DNA of 64,000 nt. It comes from Setophaga petechia. Taxonomy: Eukaryota > Chordata > Aves > Passeriformes > Parulidae. The notes under the pieces were generated by a model. That model saw nothing but the letters and a program-made list of their open reading frames with translations. It made no database searches and was not told where the DNA came from. Below, piece by piece: positions 11,721 through 48,437 of the stretch. Location of the stretch: contig JANCRA010000014.1 of assembly GCA_024362935.1 (NCBI GenBank), positions 6,589,258 through 6,653,257 of the forward strand. The letters are read 5' to 3'. A program made the position numbers and the translations under genes. The number at the start of each line of letters is the position of its first letter. Position 1 is the first letter of the stretch.

Positions 11721-13298
11721 GCTCTGTAGGAGAAGGAGAGCATCCTGCGTGCCGACAGGGCTGTGACGGTGCCCCTGGAGGCTTTACTGCCCCAAACTGT
11801 GCTGGAGCAAAAAATCATGAAGTATCCTCACAGTCAAAGCTGGGTCCAGGACTACCTGAGCTGCGGGGCTCCACCCCGTCTCAGCTGAGTGCCGGCGGAG
11901 GTGGGGATGCTGGGGAGTGGGATTCTCTGATGCTCTTTATTGCATAGTTTTAAACATAAAAAATATTGTTGTGGTAGACCAAGGATTTCCTTATCCCGAG
12001 GGCAGGTGGTTTGACACAGACATGGGGGTGCTCTCAAGGCCCAGGAGTGCTGGTGGCTGCTGCTCACCAGGGCTTGCACCTTCTTCTCTCTTGAGATGTG
12101 TTGACACTGCTGCTGTCTGCTGCTCGCTGGTGGGTCTTATTCTTTAAGTTGGTGCCAGGTTTTATTGGACATCTCACTTTTCAGTGAGCCTGATGATGCT
12201 CTGTAGCAAGGCCAGGCTGCGGATCTGGCATAGGTTGATTGGCTTCAGTGTACTTTTATTACATGGTTTGGTAGGAGGTTCAGCAAAGCCACTGCTTTAA
12301 CTCTACTTTCATCTTCACAGAGTGATCCCTGTGTCTGAGGATAGGATAACACTGAGGGCAAATATGCTCCTGAGCTCCCTGGCTCTTCCAGTCTACAAGC
12401 GCTGCCCAGAGAGGGGGAAATGCTTTGCATGCATCCCTTGGGTAATGGGCTCAATATCCAGGCTGCAGGAGGAGCAGAACCGTTTCACAGAGCTGTTTCA
12501 GTTGGGGTGGGATCATGTTAGGATGTGTAAAATCTAACCCAGTAGCTTCTTGACTGCACAGTGTTTGGTGCATAGCCTGTGCAGAGAGACCGATGTTCTG
12601 GGACAGTGCCACAGCAGTGCTGGAGATCCACTGACCCCCTCAAGGCTGAGCTGAGCAGCCCCTGGGCAGTTTTGATGCCTCTCATGAGAGCACAACACCC
12701 AAACGTGTGCCTTTCTGTGTCCAAGCAGAGCGCAGCCCTTTCCAGGCTGAGAACTCCTTGTCCCAGGCCCTTTGCACAGCAGCAAGTGGAGCTCTGGTTC
12801 TACACTGGCTTTCTGGTAGCTTTGCAGGGATGCAGGAGAGTTTTCAAAGAAAGACATGGGAGAAGGTTGATAGAGAATTGCCCACATTTCCTCTAAGAAC
12901 TGACATGAGCTGTCTTCTTTCCTGCAGAGAGAGCTGCTCCCTGGGTTGTATCCTGTGCCCCTCACAAGTGTGAGCACGTTGCAGCCAGCACGGAGAAAGG
13001 CCTCCTCTCCTCTTGAAGGCACATGCCTCTGCTTCCTGTTCCTTTGTCCAAAAGAAGGAAAAGCCAGACCAAATCAGTCCATAAAGAACCTGTGCTGGTC
13101 TAAGGAGGAGGCCCTGGAGTCCCTTCACCGCTTTTCTTCCCAGGATCCTGGCTGTCGGCTGGATTTTCTGGTCTCAGCTTGAGGGGATCATTTACAGGGA
13201 ATCAGGATCTCAGAATCTTTGTGTCTTGCTTTTACGTGAACCCTTTCATCCGGGAAGCTGAAGCTATCACTGCTAAAATCCCATTTTTTTCCCCAAGC
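11721..13298 (+). other. ZNF319: ZNF319 5' region: intron and/or 5' UTR
   Basis: No independent gene seen. Two plausible acceptors precede the coding exon: a strong one ending at 12927 (TTTCCTGCAG) and one ending at 13297 (TTTTTTTCCCCAAG) that leaves a single base before the ATG. Either would join a non-coding first exon from the CpG island. Choosing between them needs transcript data. Confidence 0.4.
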
Positions 13299-14960
13299 AT
13301 GTCAGAAAGCTGGCAGCAGCAACAGCAGCAACCACAGCAGCCGCCACCACCGCAGCAGCACCACGCTGGGGCAGCCACCCTCCCAGAGCACTCCATCCCT
13401 CCCAGCACTGCTGACAACCCCCTGGGCTGTGCCGTGTACGGCATCCTGCTCCAGCCAGACCCTGGACTGCAGCACCACCAGCACGCCCCCATCCAGGCTG
13501 GAGAGCCGTCCCACAAGTGCGGTGTGTGTGGCCATGACCTCGCCCACCTCTCCAACCCCCATGAGCACCAGTGCTTGCCAAGCCATGACCGCTCTTTCCA
13601 GTGTACCCAGTGCCTGAAGATCTTCCACCAGGCCACCGACCTCCTCGAACACCAGTGTATCCAGGTGGAGCAGAAGCCCTTCGTGTGCGGGGTTTGCAAG
13701 AGGGGTTTCTCCCTCCTGACCTCACTGGCGCAGCACCACAACGTCCACAACGGCAACGCCATGAAGTGCTCTATCTGTGAGAAGACCTACAAGCCTCCCG
13801 AGGTAGAGCATTCACAGCCTCTCGACCCCTCGGAGAAGCCCTACAGCTGCTCCATCTGTCAGAAAACCTTCAAGCACCTCTCGGAGCTGTCCCGGCACGA
13901 GCGCATCCACACGGGCGAGAAGCCGTACAAGTGCACGCTGTGCGACAAGAGCTTCAGCCAGTCCTCCCACCTGGTGCACCACAAACGGACGCACAGCTCG
14001 GAGCGGCCCTACAAGTGCACGGTGTGCGAGAAGACCTTCAAGCACCGCTCCCACCTGGTGCGCCACATGTACGCGCACTCGGGGGAGCACCTCTTCAAGT
14101 GCAACGTCTGCGAGCTGCACTTCAAGGAATCCTCGGAGCTGCTGCAGCACCCCTGCACGCCCAGCGGGGAGCGGCCCTTCCGCTGCGGGGAGTGCCAGAA
14201 GGCCTTCAAGCGTCCCTCGGACCTGCGGCAGCACGAGCGCACGCACAGCGAGGAGCGGCCCTTCAAGTGCGACCTGTGCCAGATGAGCTTCAAGCAGCAG
14301 TACGCGCTCATGCGCCACCGCCGCACGCACAAGGTCGAGGAGCGCTTCAAGTGCAACCTGTGCGAGAAGGGCTTCGTGCAGCCCTCGCACTTGGTGTACC
14401 ACCAGCACGTGCACGGCATAGAGAACCTCTTCAAGTGCAACGTGTGCCAGAAAGGCTTCAACCAGTCCTCGGAACTGCTGCGGCACAAGTGCGTGCAGAA
14501 CGCGGAGCGGCCCTTCAAGTGCGCGGTGTGCAACAAGTCCTACAAGCGGGCCTCGGCTCTGCAGAAGCACCAGCTGGCCCACTGCGCCGAGAAGCCGCTC
14601 AAGTGCACGCTCTGCGAGAGACGTTTCTTCTCCTCCTCGGAGTTCGTGCAGCACCGCTGCGACCCGGCCCGCGAGAAGCCCCTCAAGTGCCCCGACTGCG
14701 AAAAGCGGTTCAAGTACGCGTCGGACCTGCAGCGGCACCGGCGCGTGCACACGGGCGAGAAGCCCTACAAGTGCTCCTCCTGCGAGAAGGCCTTCAAGCA
14801 GCGCGAGCACCTCAACAAGCACCACAGCGTGCACGCCCGCGAGCAGCAGTACAAGTGCATGTGGTGCGGGGAGCGCTTCCTGGACCTGGGCCTGCTGCAG
14901 GAGCACAGCGTGCAGCACACGGCCGAGGGTGCCTACCAGGTGGCTGCCTGCTTGCCGTGA
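13299..14960 (+). CDS. ZNF319: ZNF319, multi-C2H2 zinc-finger protein, single coding exon
   Basis: A 553-aa protein (human about 582) opening with MSESWQQ and a Gln/Pro run. It then has the family strings GCAVYGILLQPDPGLQ and CGVCGHDLAHL, followed by about 17 finger-like modules to the C-terminus. I count eleven canonical C2H2 fingers, four C2HC variants (for example LLQHPC, LLRHKC, FVQHRC endings) and two degenerate modules near the N-terminus. TGEKP-type linkers are present only in part. No KRAB, SCAN or BTB domain is visible. Function is poorly known; a nuclear DNA-binding role is inferred from the fingers. The frame opens upstream at 13179, but ATG at 13299 is chosen because the protein from there matches the family start. 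Third codon positions are extremely GC-rich, which creates long shadow frames. Confidence 0.95.
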   Translation: MSESWQQQQQQPQQPPPPQQHHAGAATLPEHSIPPSTADNPLGCAVYGILLQPDPGLQHHQHAPIQAGEPSHKCGVCGHDLAHLSNPHEHQCLPSHDRSFQCTQCLKIFHQATDLLEHQCIQVEQKPFVCGVCKRGFSLLTSLAQHHNVHNGNAMKCSICEKTYKPPEVEHSQPLDPSEKPYSCSICQKTFKHLSELSRHERIHTGEKPYKCTLCDKSFSQSSHLVHHKRTHSSERPYKCTVCEKTFKHRSHLVRHMYAHSGEHLFKCNVCELHFKESSELLQHPCTPSGERPFRCGECQKAFKRPSDLRQHERTHSEERPFKCDLCQMSFKQQYALMRHRRTHKVEERFKCNLCEKGFVQPSHLVYHQHVHGIENLFKCNVCQKGFNQSSELLRHKCVQNAERPFKCAVCNKSYKRASALQKHQLAHCAEKPLKCTLCERRFFSSSEFVQHRCDPAREKPLKCPDCEKRFKYASDLQRHRRVHTGEKPYKCSSCEKAFKQREHLNKHHSVHAREQQYKCMWCGERFLDLGLLQEHSVQHTAEGAYQVAACLP

Positions 14961-15749
14961 GCCTCCCTCCCCGCCGTGGCTTTCAGCTTGCATGGGACAC
15001 TCCCGAGCCTTGGCCTTCCCTCTCCAGCCTCCAGGGAGTGTGGGGGAAAGGGGGGGCACGGTGTGTGGGCAGGTAAACTTTCCTCTGGCCTCAGATATGC
15101 CACCTGTATCAATATAGCAACAGACAACGTGGACATCTCAAAGGGGTGGAAAGGAGAGGAGGGAGGTGGAGGGAGGAAGCTGTGCCTGTAGATGCCTGGT
15201 GTTCCCTGGACTGTGGTTTGTGCTGTACCTGCAGTTCCAGTCCTGGGAGCTCAGCTGTCTGTTGCAGGCACCAGCTCTTTGCGTGCAGCCTTTTTCCCCT
15301 GTCCTGCCTGGCAGGGTTGGTGGGGAGGATTGGGTGACTCTCCTTCTGGAGAGGCTTTAGGAGCAAGGCAGAGCCAGCCCTCCCTTCTCCCAGGGAGTGC
15401 TTCTTGGCATAGAGATGGCAGGTTTCTGCTGCTGGGGTCTCCCAACTTGGTCCAGGCTCAGTTGAGGGCATCACTTCAGATCATTAGTGTTCATTGACTG
15501 CCCCAACCTCTCTTGCTCTCCCTCCTTCTAGTGTTGAAAGGGAAAAGCCATGGGGCTTCACAGCTCCAAAAAGCACTTTGGCATTGCTGCTTTTGCAGTG
15601 GCTGGCTGTCACACTGCAGGGGTCTGAGTGAGCCTGCCTGCCCCCTGTCCCTGCCAGCTGCACAGGGAGCTGGAGGGAGCACTGTGCTACCACCAGAAAG
15701 CATGGCAAGGAGCATTGGGACAGTCTGCCTGGGAGGAGGTCACAGATTC

Positions 15750-15894
15750 TCCCTCTCTGGAGACATTCAGAACCCACCTGGACATATTTCTGTGTAACCT
15801 GCTTTAGGTGACCCTAACTTAGCGGGGGGGTTGGACTTGATAATCTCCAAAGGTCCTTCCAGCCTTAAAGTTCCATGGTTCTGTTACAGCATCC
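15750..15894 (+). mobile_element. CR1 LINE 3'-end fragment
   Basis: The words GGAGACATTCAGAACC, CCTGGACA, GTGTAACCTGCTTTAGGTGACCC, GGGGTTGGACTTGAT and AGGTCCTTCCAGCC occur in the order of the CR1 3' end, running to CCATGGTTCTG. It is truncated at its 5' end, as is usual for CR1, and lies in the presumed ZNF319 3' UTR. Confidence 0.85.
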
Positions 15895-16494
15895 ATACCT
15901 GCTCCCAGCCAAAAGCCTGCCATTCCAGAGCTGCTTCCCAAGGCACTTACCCTCCTCCTGCCTTGCCTCCAGCCCCTTGAGCACCCCTTGGGCTGACTGT
16001 GGTACCTCCAGCAGGGTCAGGCAATGGGCTGTCACAGCTCCAACACTAAGGGGTGAGATGAACACTACAATAACCTATAGCTGCAGAGGTGTTGCCAGCA
16101 TAACCCACAGCATGTGCCAGGGGCTTGGTGTCTGATTTGCTGGAGGAACCAGAGCAAGCCAGGAGAATCCTTTATGGCCTACAGGCTCAGCTCCATGGGG
16201 AGGGCAAAGTTAGCAATGGGTAAAGGAGAAGTCTATTTTTTCCCCTCTTGCAGGAGTCCTGTTTTACCCCTTTGCCCTTTCTTTACCTCGTCTGTATTCT
16301 TCAGGTTTTGCACACTTCTTGTAAACATCACTTAAAAATAAATCTCCCCTAGCAAGGTTCATGCAGCCTCAGGTGTTTTCATCTGCAGGAATTTGCTGGC
16401 TTCTCATGTCCAAGAGACCCATTACATGTCAGTTAGATGCCTTGGAGGTTGATAGTGTGCCTGCTAGGTTGTCCCCCAGCCTTCCCCCTCCATC

Positions 16495-16640
16495 TCTCCA
16501 TCTTTGGAGATACTGAGTGTCCATCTGTGGAGATGTTCAGGCCCTGGCTGGATGTGGTCCTGAACAACTGGAGCTGACCTGTGCAAGCAAGGAGTTGGAC
16601 CTGGGGGTCTTCAGAGGTCCCTGCCAGCCTCAGCTCATCT
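16495..16640 (+). mobile_element. Degraded CR1 LINE 3'-end fragment
   Basis: Contains GGAGATGTTCAGGCCCTGG, CTGGATGTGGTCCTG, GGAGTTGGACCTGG and AGAGGTCCCTGCCAGCC in CR1 order. It is more diverged than the copy at 15750 and also sits in the ZNF319 3' flank. Confidence 0.7.
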
Positions 16641-19600
16641 CTGCTGTTGGCTGGTGCTCCTGTGAGGTTGCAGTGAGCAGCAGCCAGGGTGTTGCCCATG
16701 GGCTGCACGAGTAATTAGGACAAGGTTAATGACTGTTGTCCATGGCAAGTGTAGACAGATTAACCTTGCAGAGGGTTGGACTGGGCCTGCATCTCTTTTG
16801 GGGGACATTTGTCTGAAAGGTGGAGAAAGGCTTTAGTTTTCCATTTCCAGCATGGTGAGGGGGAACAGGGTGCATTTTCAGGGGCTGGGACAGGGAAGTG
16901 ACAGGGTGGACCCTGGGGCTGAGTCTTCTTCATGTGCAACTTTAAGGTGATTAAAACAGACTGTGCTCTCTGCTGCCCAAGGAAGAGGGACCCATGATGG
17001 TTATCTTACTTTGTGCTGCCTCAAAGATGTAGAACTTCCTACCAAGTTTTCCATCTGTGTTTCTTTTTCCTCTTTTTTTTTTGTTTACCTTTTTTTTAAA
17101 AAAAGCAGTTTGTTAAAATTCATTAAAAATACTGTATAGTTTAACTTGATGTCATACTGAATCTTTAAAAAACAAAAGAGATGTGGTAACTTGGATTTTT
17201 AAGAGCTCTTTAGTTCTAGGTAACTGGTTTTTGCTGTTTAATATGTAGTAAGTTCAGTGTATTCTTTACTGTAGGAGTAAAAGAGAGTCCAAACAAAGGA
17301 AGGCTAATCCTGTCTTTGCAGAAGGGCTTGGTGGTGATGGAGGCTGCAAGTGTGGGACCAGATGAGGACTGTGGCACCCACCTGAACCCTGGCTCTGTTC
17401 CTGCCTTGGGCCATGGTTCCTCTGCTCTTTGCCAGCACAGCTCCAGGGGTTCAGTGGTCACTGGCAGCCAGGATCAGTGCCCAGGGCTCAGAGCTTGCAG
17501 AGAGGCTCAGCTTTGCCAGGAGGAGGGTGTGAGATAGAGTCAGCTGCAGCCTCTGTGGGCTGTTGTGGCTCTGCTGTTTCTTTCTGGAGCAGCAGAAGAG
17601 GGTTTGGAGGAATCACCAGCTGGCTGTGCCCTGCTTTCTTCCCTCCCCAGGAGCCCGGGGCAGCTGCCTGGGTGACTGCCTGGCACTTGGAGCAGAGGAG
17701 GGTGGTGCTGAGCCCAGACACAGCTCCACACTCTGAAGAGCCATGGGGCTGCCAGGTCCTGTCCCCTTGGTACAGCTGGACACAGGGACTGTTGGGGGCT
17801 GTTTCTCTTCTGCTGAGCAGCTGGGAAAGCCCTGGATATCCCAGTGAGGCTCTGCCTACAATGTGGCAATGGCCAAGCAGTGCCCTGGGCAGAGAGACTC
17901 ATCAGGGCTGTGTGCATGGGACCCCATGCCAGGGAGAGAGGGGATGCTGTGGGGAACCTGGCAGGGGTGAGCCCAGGTCCAGGTCATCAGCTGGTGAATA
18001 GGTGCCTCCAGGTTCAAAAACATCATGGTGCAGGCTTAGAACATCATTATTAGGCCTGGCTGTGAGTCCATGGTGGCTCAGTCTCTTGTTTCATTTGCTG
18101 CCCTGCAACAGCCCAAATCCAGCTGAAGCCCATGGAGAGCATGCAGCTGGAGCTTGCTGTGTGGGGTGGGCACTGAGTGGCCACAGAGAGCTTTGGGTAT
18201 ATTTTTATAGGAGCATTTCCTAGCTGCAAGCAGCAGTGTTGCCTACAGGGGTGGGGGAAGAAGGTCCATCTCCTTTGCTGTGCCTTTAGGTCAGGTTGTG
18301 TCCAGTGAGGTGGGAGGAGGTGGAAGCAGCAGGAGGCACAGGAGTGTCAGGAGCACTGTGCTGCTGTGTGGGGAGGCATGGGCTGGCCTGGAGCTGGTGT
18401 CCCTGGGGCATCGCACTGCAGGGCTCTGCTCACTGCTGCTGCTTCCTTTTCAAACCAAAGAGCAGCTGGGGCCAAAGCCCTTTGGGGAGTAAACCATGTC
18501 TCTACTCTGTACCTGTTGCACTTCACTTCTGGTGTTTATTTCAAGCAACTTTCAGGCTCCTGCCTCTGCTTGGCCTCTTGCATTCCTCCCTGCCCTGCAG
18601 CACCCCAGGGAGTTGCTGTGCTGGAGCTGCTGTGCCATCAGCTGTGGCAAGTGCTCGAGGCAGTTCAGGACCTGGTTGCAGCCCACCTGAGGATGCTGAG
18701 GGGTTGGGTAGGGGGGTCCCTCCCTAAGGGTGGTCCTTGGCAGGCAGGCTGAGCAGGTGGAGAGGAGGGCTAGGTTGGGCAGAGGTTGTGTGGGTGTTCT
18801 CCAGGACATAAGTCCTGCTCTCTAGGGCTGCTGTTCCTCTGGCTTCCTGGGTCCAGGAAAAGGTAGTCTGTAACCTGGGCTTTTACTGATCTCCACTTCC
18901 CCTGACCCTACCTACAGGATGCCTTCAGCTGTCTGAGCCCCTTCCCTTCCACAGTTAAGACTTTTAAGACATTCTCAGCTTCTTTTCTTTGTTTGGTTCT
19001 TTATTTGTAAGCAGTGGTTTGTTTTTCATTTTTTCTCCCACACTGATTGTGAAGTCTCTTCCTTCCTTCCCACCTCCCTCTGCTCTCCCCAGCCCCAAAT
19101 TCCTTTCCCAGGCTGAGGCTGGATCCTGGTGATACCAAACCACCGATGGTGAGATGAGGTGTTTAGGACCTGAGTCTTGCTGGTCCTTCCCCACAGCAGG
19201 CCATCCATTTCACTGGGCAGGGGCAGTGCCTGTGACCTGGCAGCTTGGCATGGGATCCTGCCCATGCTCTGACAAGTGAATCCAAGCCAGGACCAAGAAC
19301 CAGAGCAGAGCTGTAGGAAATGGGGACTGGGGTGGGAGCTGCCATTTCCATCTCCAAGGCTGGGGATTAGGTCAGTGAAGGACTGTCAGACATTCCTGGG
19401 AGCTGTCCTGGCACTGGGGTGGGCTCAGACAGTGCAGTTGGTTCCCCTGGGAGTGCTGTGGAGCAGCTGTGTGCATCAGGCAGGCAGCTGAGCTGAGTTA
19501 GCTGTGGCAGGGACACCCCTGGGACCATGGGGATGCTCAGGTGGCCCTGCCAGCTCTGCAGTCTGGGTGGGAAGATGTTCACAGTCTGGTCTTGGGGCCC

Positions 19601-20340
19601 ATGTGCTGGACTGGGAGATCCTCGGACAGAGTTTTGGGACCATCTTGGGCCCTCAAGCCTGCCCTTGCAGGGAAGAGAGAGGAGAACACTTTCTGCACTT
19701 CCCTTGGGTATTTACCATCAACTCCAGGTTGCAGCTGAAGCCTGACCATTACAAAATAGGCAAAACCCTCTTGTTATACTTCAGAGTTTGACTTTCTCCA
19801 TTGGGTGGTGAGTTGACCTGTGGGAAGGATCCTGTGATGCAGGTGAAATGCTGGGATTCAGTAAGGGCAGGCCAGTGAGGTTTGGGGCTGCAGCTCCCCC
19901 CAGGCTGGGTGGGCACCCAGCTCTCCCCAGCTTCCTCTGCAGCATCTCCTGGGAGCTGCCCCTGGCACTTTGTGGATGTGAAGATGCTGCTCTCACAGCG
20001 TGCCTGGGATGCTCAGTGGGGAGAGCAGGACCACAGGTGGCAGCTGGACTGTGGGCTTGTTCCTGAGTGCCTCCAAGCTGTGGATCTGAGGGACTTCATG
20101 GTCAGGGGGATTCCTGGGCACCTCTCAACCTGTGCTCACGACTCCAGCTGAGTTTCTGGGCCTGTCAGGAGTCACAGCCAAGGTTGCTGAGGTTTGTGTG
20201 GCTTGCAGTGCCTTTAACACTGCTCTCCATGTGTTTCTAAGATGATACTCCATGTATGTGTGTATATATATTGTAATAACACATCCCGCTCTTCTGTGTG
20301 AGTGTCAAATGGTTTTGCTTTACTAATAAATTTATAGTTA

Positions 20341-22410
20341 TTTATACCTTCCTGTGGGTGTGTAAGGTTTCTGGAGAGGAGGCCATGTGCCAAGCACTGC
20401 CTCCTCATCTGTCTTTGTGCTCTGTTGGGCTCTGCTTGGGGTTTTTTAATGTTTTCTTTCTTTCCCCTGAACTTTTTGGAAGTAGAATTGGTGGTAACCA
20501 GAAGATGCAGGGTACAAGCAGGGTATGAGCAGGTTCCCAGGGGGTGAAAGCAAACACAAGCAGAGTGTGCTGAGTGGTTTTGCCCCTGCTTGAATTGGAA
20601 TGATCCCTCCCCAGGGCAAAACTCCTCCCTGGGAGCTTCAGGGCAGGAGCAGGCAGGAGTCTCTTCATGCCAGAAGGGAGCAGCTGTTCAGGGGGCAGAA
20701 GCTGCTGCATATTGTGCTCTGGGATCCCAGCCCCACATCCAACTGTTCAAGCTTCTCCTGAGGGTTTGTTTTGCACCCCCCCCATCCTGTGATAGCAAGA
20801 GAGGAGCCTGCTACAGAGCTCTGGGGCCGGGCAGGATGGGCACTTGTTGCCCACCAGGATGGAGACACCCATGGAGCCAGGCAAGGAGGAAGCAGGTCAG
20901 GGAGCTCTGGGCATGCAGAAGCAGGCTGGACGTGGGCCACAGAAGCCATGCTGGATTCCAGGGTGTCATTGTGACCAAGATTAGGGGCAGTGGGAAAGGC
21001 TGGCAGTCGTGCAGGGCTGGAGGTAAACGGATCAAGCAGCAATTGGCCGGCTCAGCAAGGGGAGGCTTAGCCCAGCCCAGCGCAGATTTGCTGTGGTCGC
21101 TCAGGAGCTGGGGCAGAGCTGTGGGTGGAGCACCCTGGGCACATCACCTTGTGTCACCCCACGGGGTTTCAGCAGCTCCAGCGCTGCTCCTCTGCACATC
21201 CCTGCACCCCCTGCCCATGGGTGAGACTCCTGCCTTCCCCACATCACTGCTGGTGAGTGCCTGCAGTACCTTTGGGATTTTGAGAGCGCTCAAACCTGTT
21301 TGATTTTGGGGTGGTTTTTTTGCAGCACCCTGCAGCAGAGCCAGGCAGGCTGCTGGAAGCCGGGGCACTCAGGACAGCTGGGTGGCAGTAATCCCATTTG
21401 CAGGCAGCACGGGGCTAATCCCCACAGAGCCCTGAGCCGAGCGGGTGGCTGGGGGGGCAGCGGCGAGCTGCAGCGGCCGAGGGAGCCCTCCGTGCCAGGG
21501 TGGCTGCCCAGGGAGGCAGCGCTGAGCCCGCGGGGGTAAGTGACAGCCAGGGAGGCGAGGGAGGCTCTGCAGGGCCACCTCTGCCATCCCAGGGGGTTAT
21601 AGGGGTCTGAAACAGCCGGGGGAGGAGCTGTGCTGGTCCATGGGGAGTGATGCTGCGAGGGCTGGGTGGTGTGGGGGTCTGATCAGCTGCTGGGAGGGAG
21701 GAAAGGCCACGGTGCTCCCTGCTCCAAATGGGGCTGTGGGTCTGTGCCCTTCTTGCTCTTAGAATGAGACCAAGGCCCTTTTCTGGCTGGCAAAAGGAGC
21801 TGCCACAACAGGTGGTGGCACCGCTGGGTGCCTGCAATGCAGCAGGTGCATGAGGCTGCCAACTCTTTATTGTCACTGAAGGCAAATCCTGCCTACTTAT
21901 TCCTGTTTCTTTAAGCAACTACTTTTGTGGGGACCCACAAATGTTTCTGCCCATTTCTTGTTCAGATCTGGCAGGGGAGCAGCCTCTGCCCTCCACTTGC
22001 TTTCCCAGACCGAGGACAGGGATATGGTCCAGGCTTTTAGAGCTGCACAAGCTCATGGTGAGGGAGGAGGAGCCCTTGGCTGACAAGGGGGGCTCGCTGC
22101 AGCCTCAGGGGGCTTTCTGCAGGATTGTTTGGGCTCTGTTGTGTACATGGACCCTGGGCTTCTTTGGGACCTGTGAGAGTGTTTAGTTTGCTCACAACAG
22201 CAGTGAGGGATGAGGGTGGAGCAGGATTTGCCCTGGCTGTGCTGCAGTGCCGTGTTTCCCAAGCAGGACCTGGAGACAGAGGGACACCAAGGACCTTCTT
22301 GGGCTGCTCAGGAGACAGCCCAGTGAGCAGCTGGTGTTCCTGGGCAGTGTGCACCCCCGTGCTGGGCTCCTGCCAGCTGGAGAGCCCGGGCAGTGCCCGC
22401 AGCCAGCGGG
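20341..22410. other. ZNF319-CNGB1 spacer and presumed CNGB1 promoter
   Basis: No gene recognised. The mammalian neighbour in this slot (TEPP/SPMIP8) is not evident, but I do not know its sequence well enough to exclude it. Two TAATCC words, the CRX/OTX core used by photoreceptor genes, lie at 21389-21394 and 21416-21421, about 1 kb upstream of the CNGB1 start. They may be part of a rod promoter; that is inference. Confidence 0.35.

Positions 22411-48437
<26,027 letters not shown>

Larger units (their letters stand above)
14961..20340 (+). other. ZNF319: Presumed long ZNF319 3' UTR and downstream spacer
   Basis: No coding gene recognised. Two canonical poly(A) signals on the plus strand, AATAAA at 16337-16342 and at 20325-20330, would give 3' UTRs of about 1.4 or 5.4 kb. 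The second follows a T-rich ATGTGTGTATATATATTG stretch and precedes GT-rich sequence, typical of a poly(A) site. Two CR1 fragments lie inside. Extent is inferred. Confidence 0.45.

Noticed and set aside
10529..11818. 429-codon minus frame through the USB1 promoter
   Set aside because: CpG-island composition; only its end overlaps real USB1 exon 1.
13812..15076. Long open frames overlapping ZNF319 (415 codons minus strand; 381 codons in another plus frame)
   Set aside because: They are shadows of the real zinc-finger frame, caused by very GC-rich third positions; composition is Ala/Leu/Val or Ala/Gln-rich with no family motif.
20590..21303. 237-codon plus frame between ZNF319 and CNGB1
   Set aside because: Composition is of ordinary non-coding sequence; no motif and no flanking splice structure.
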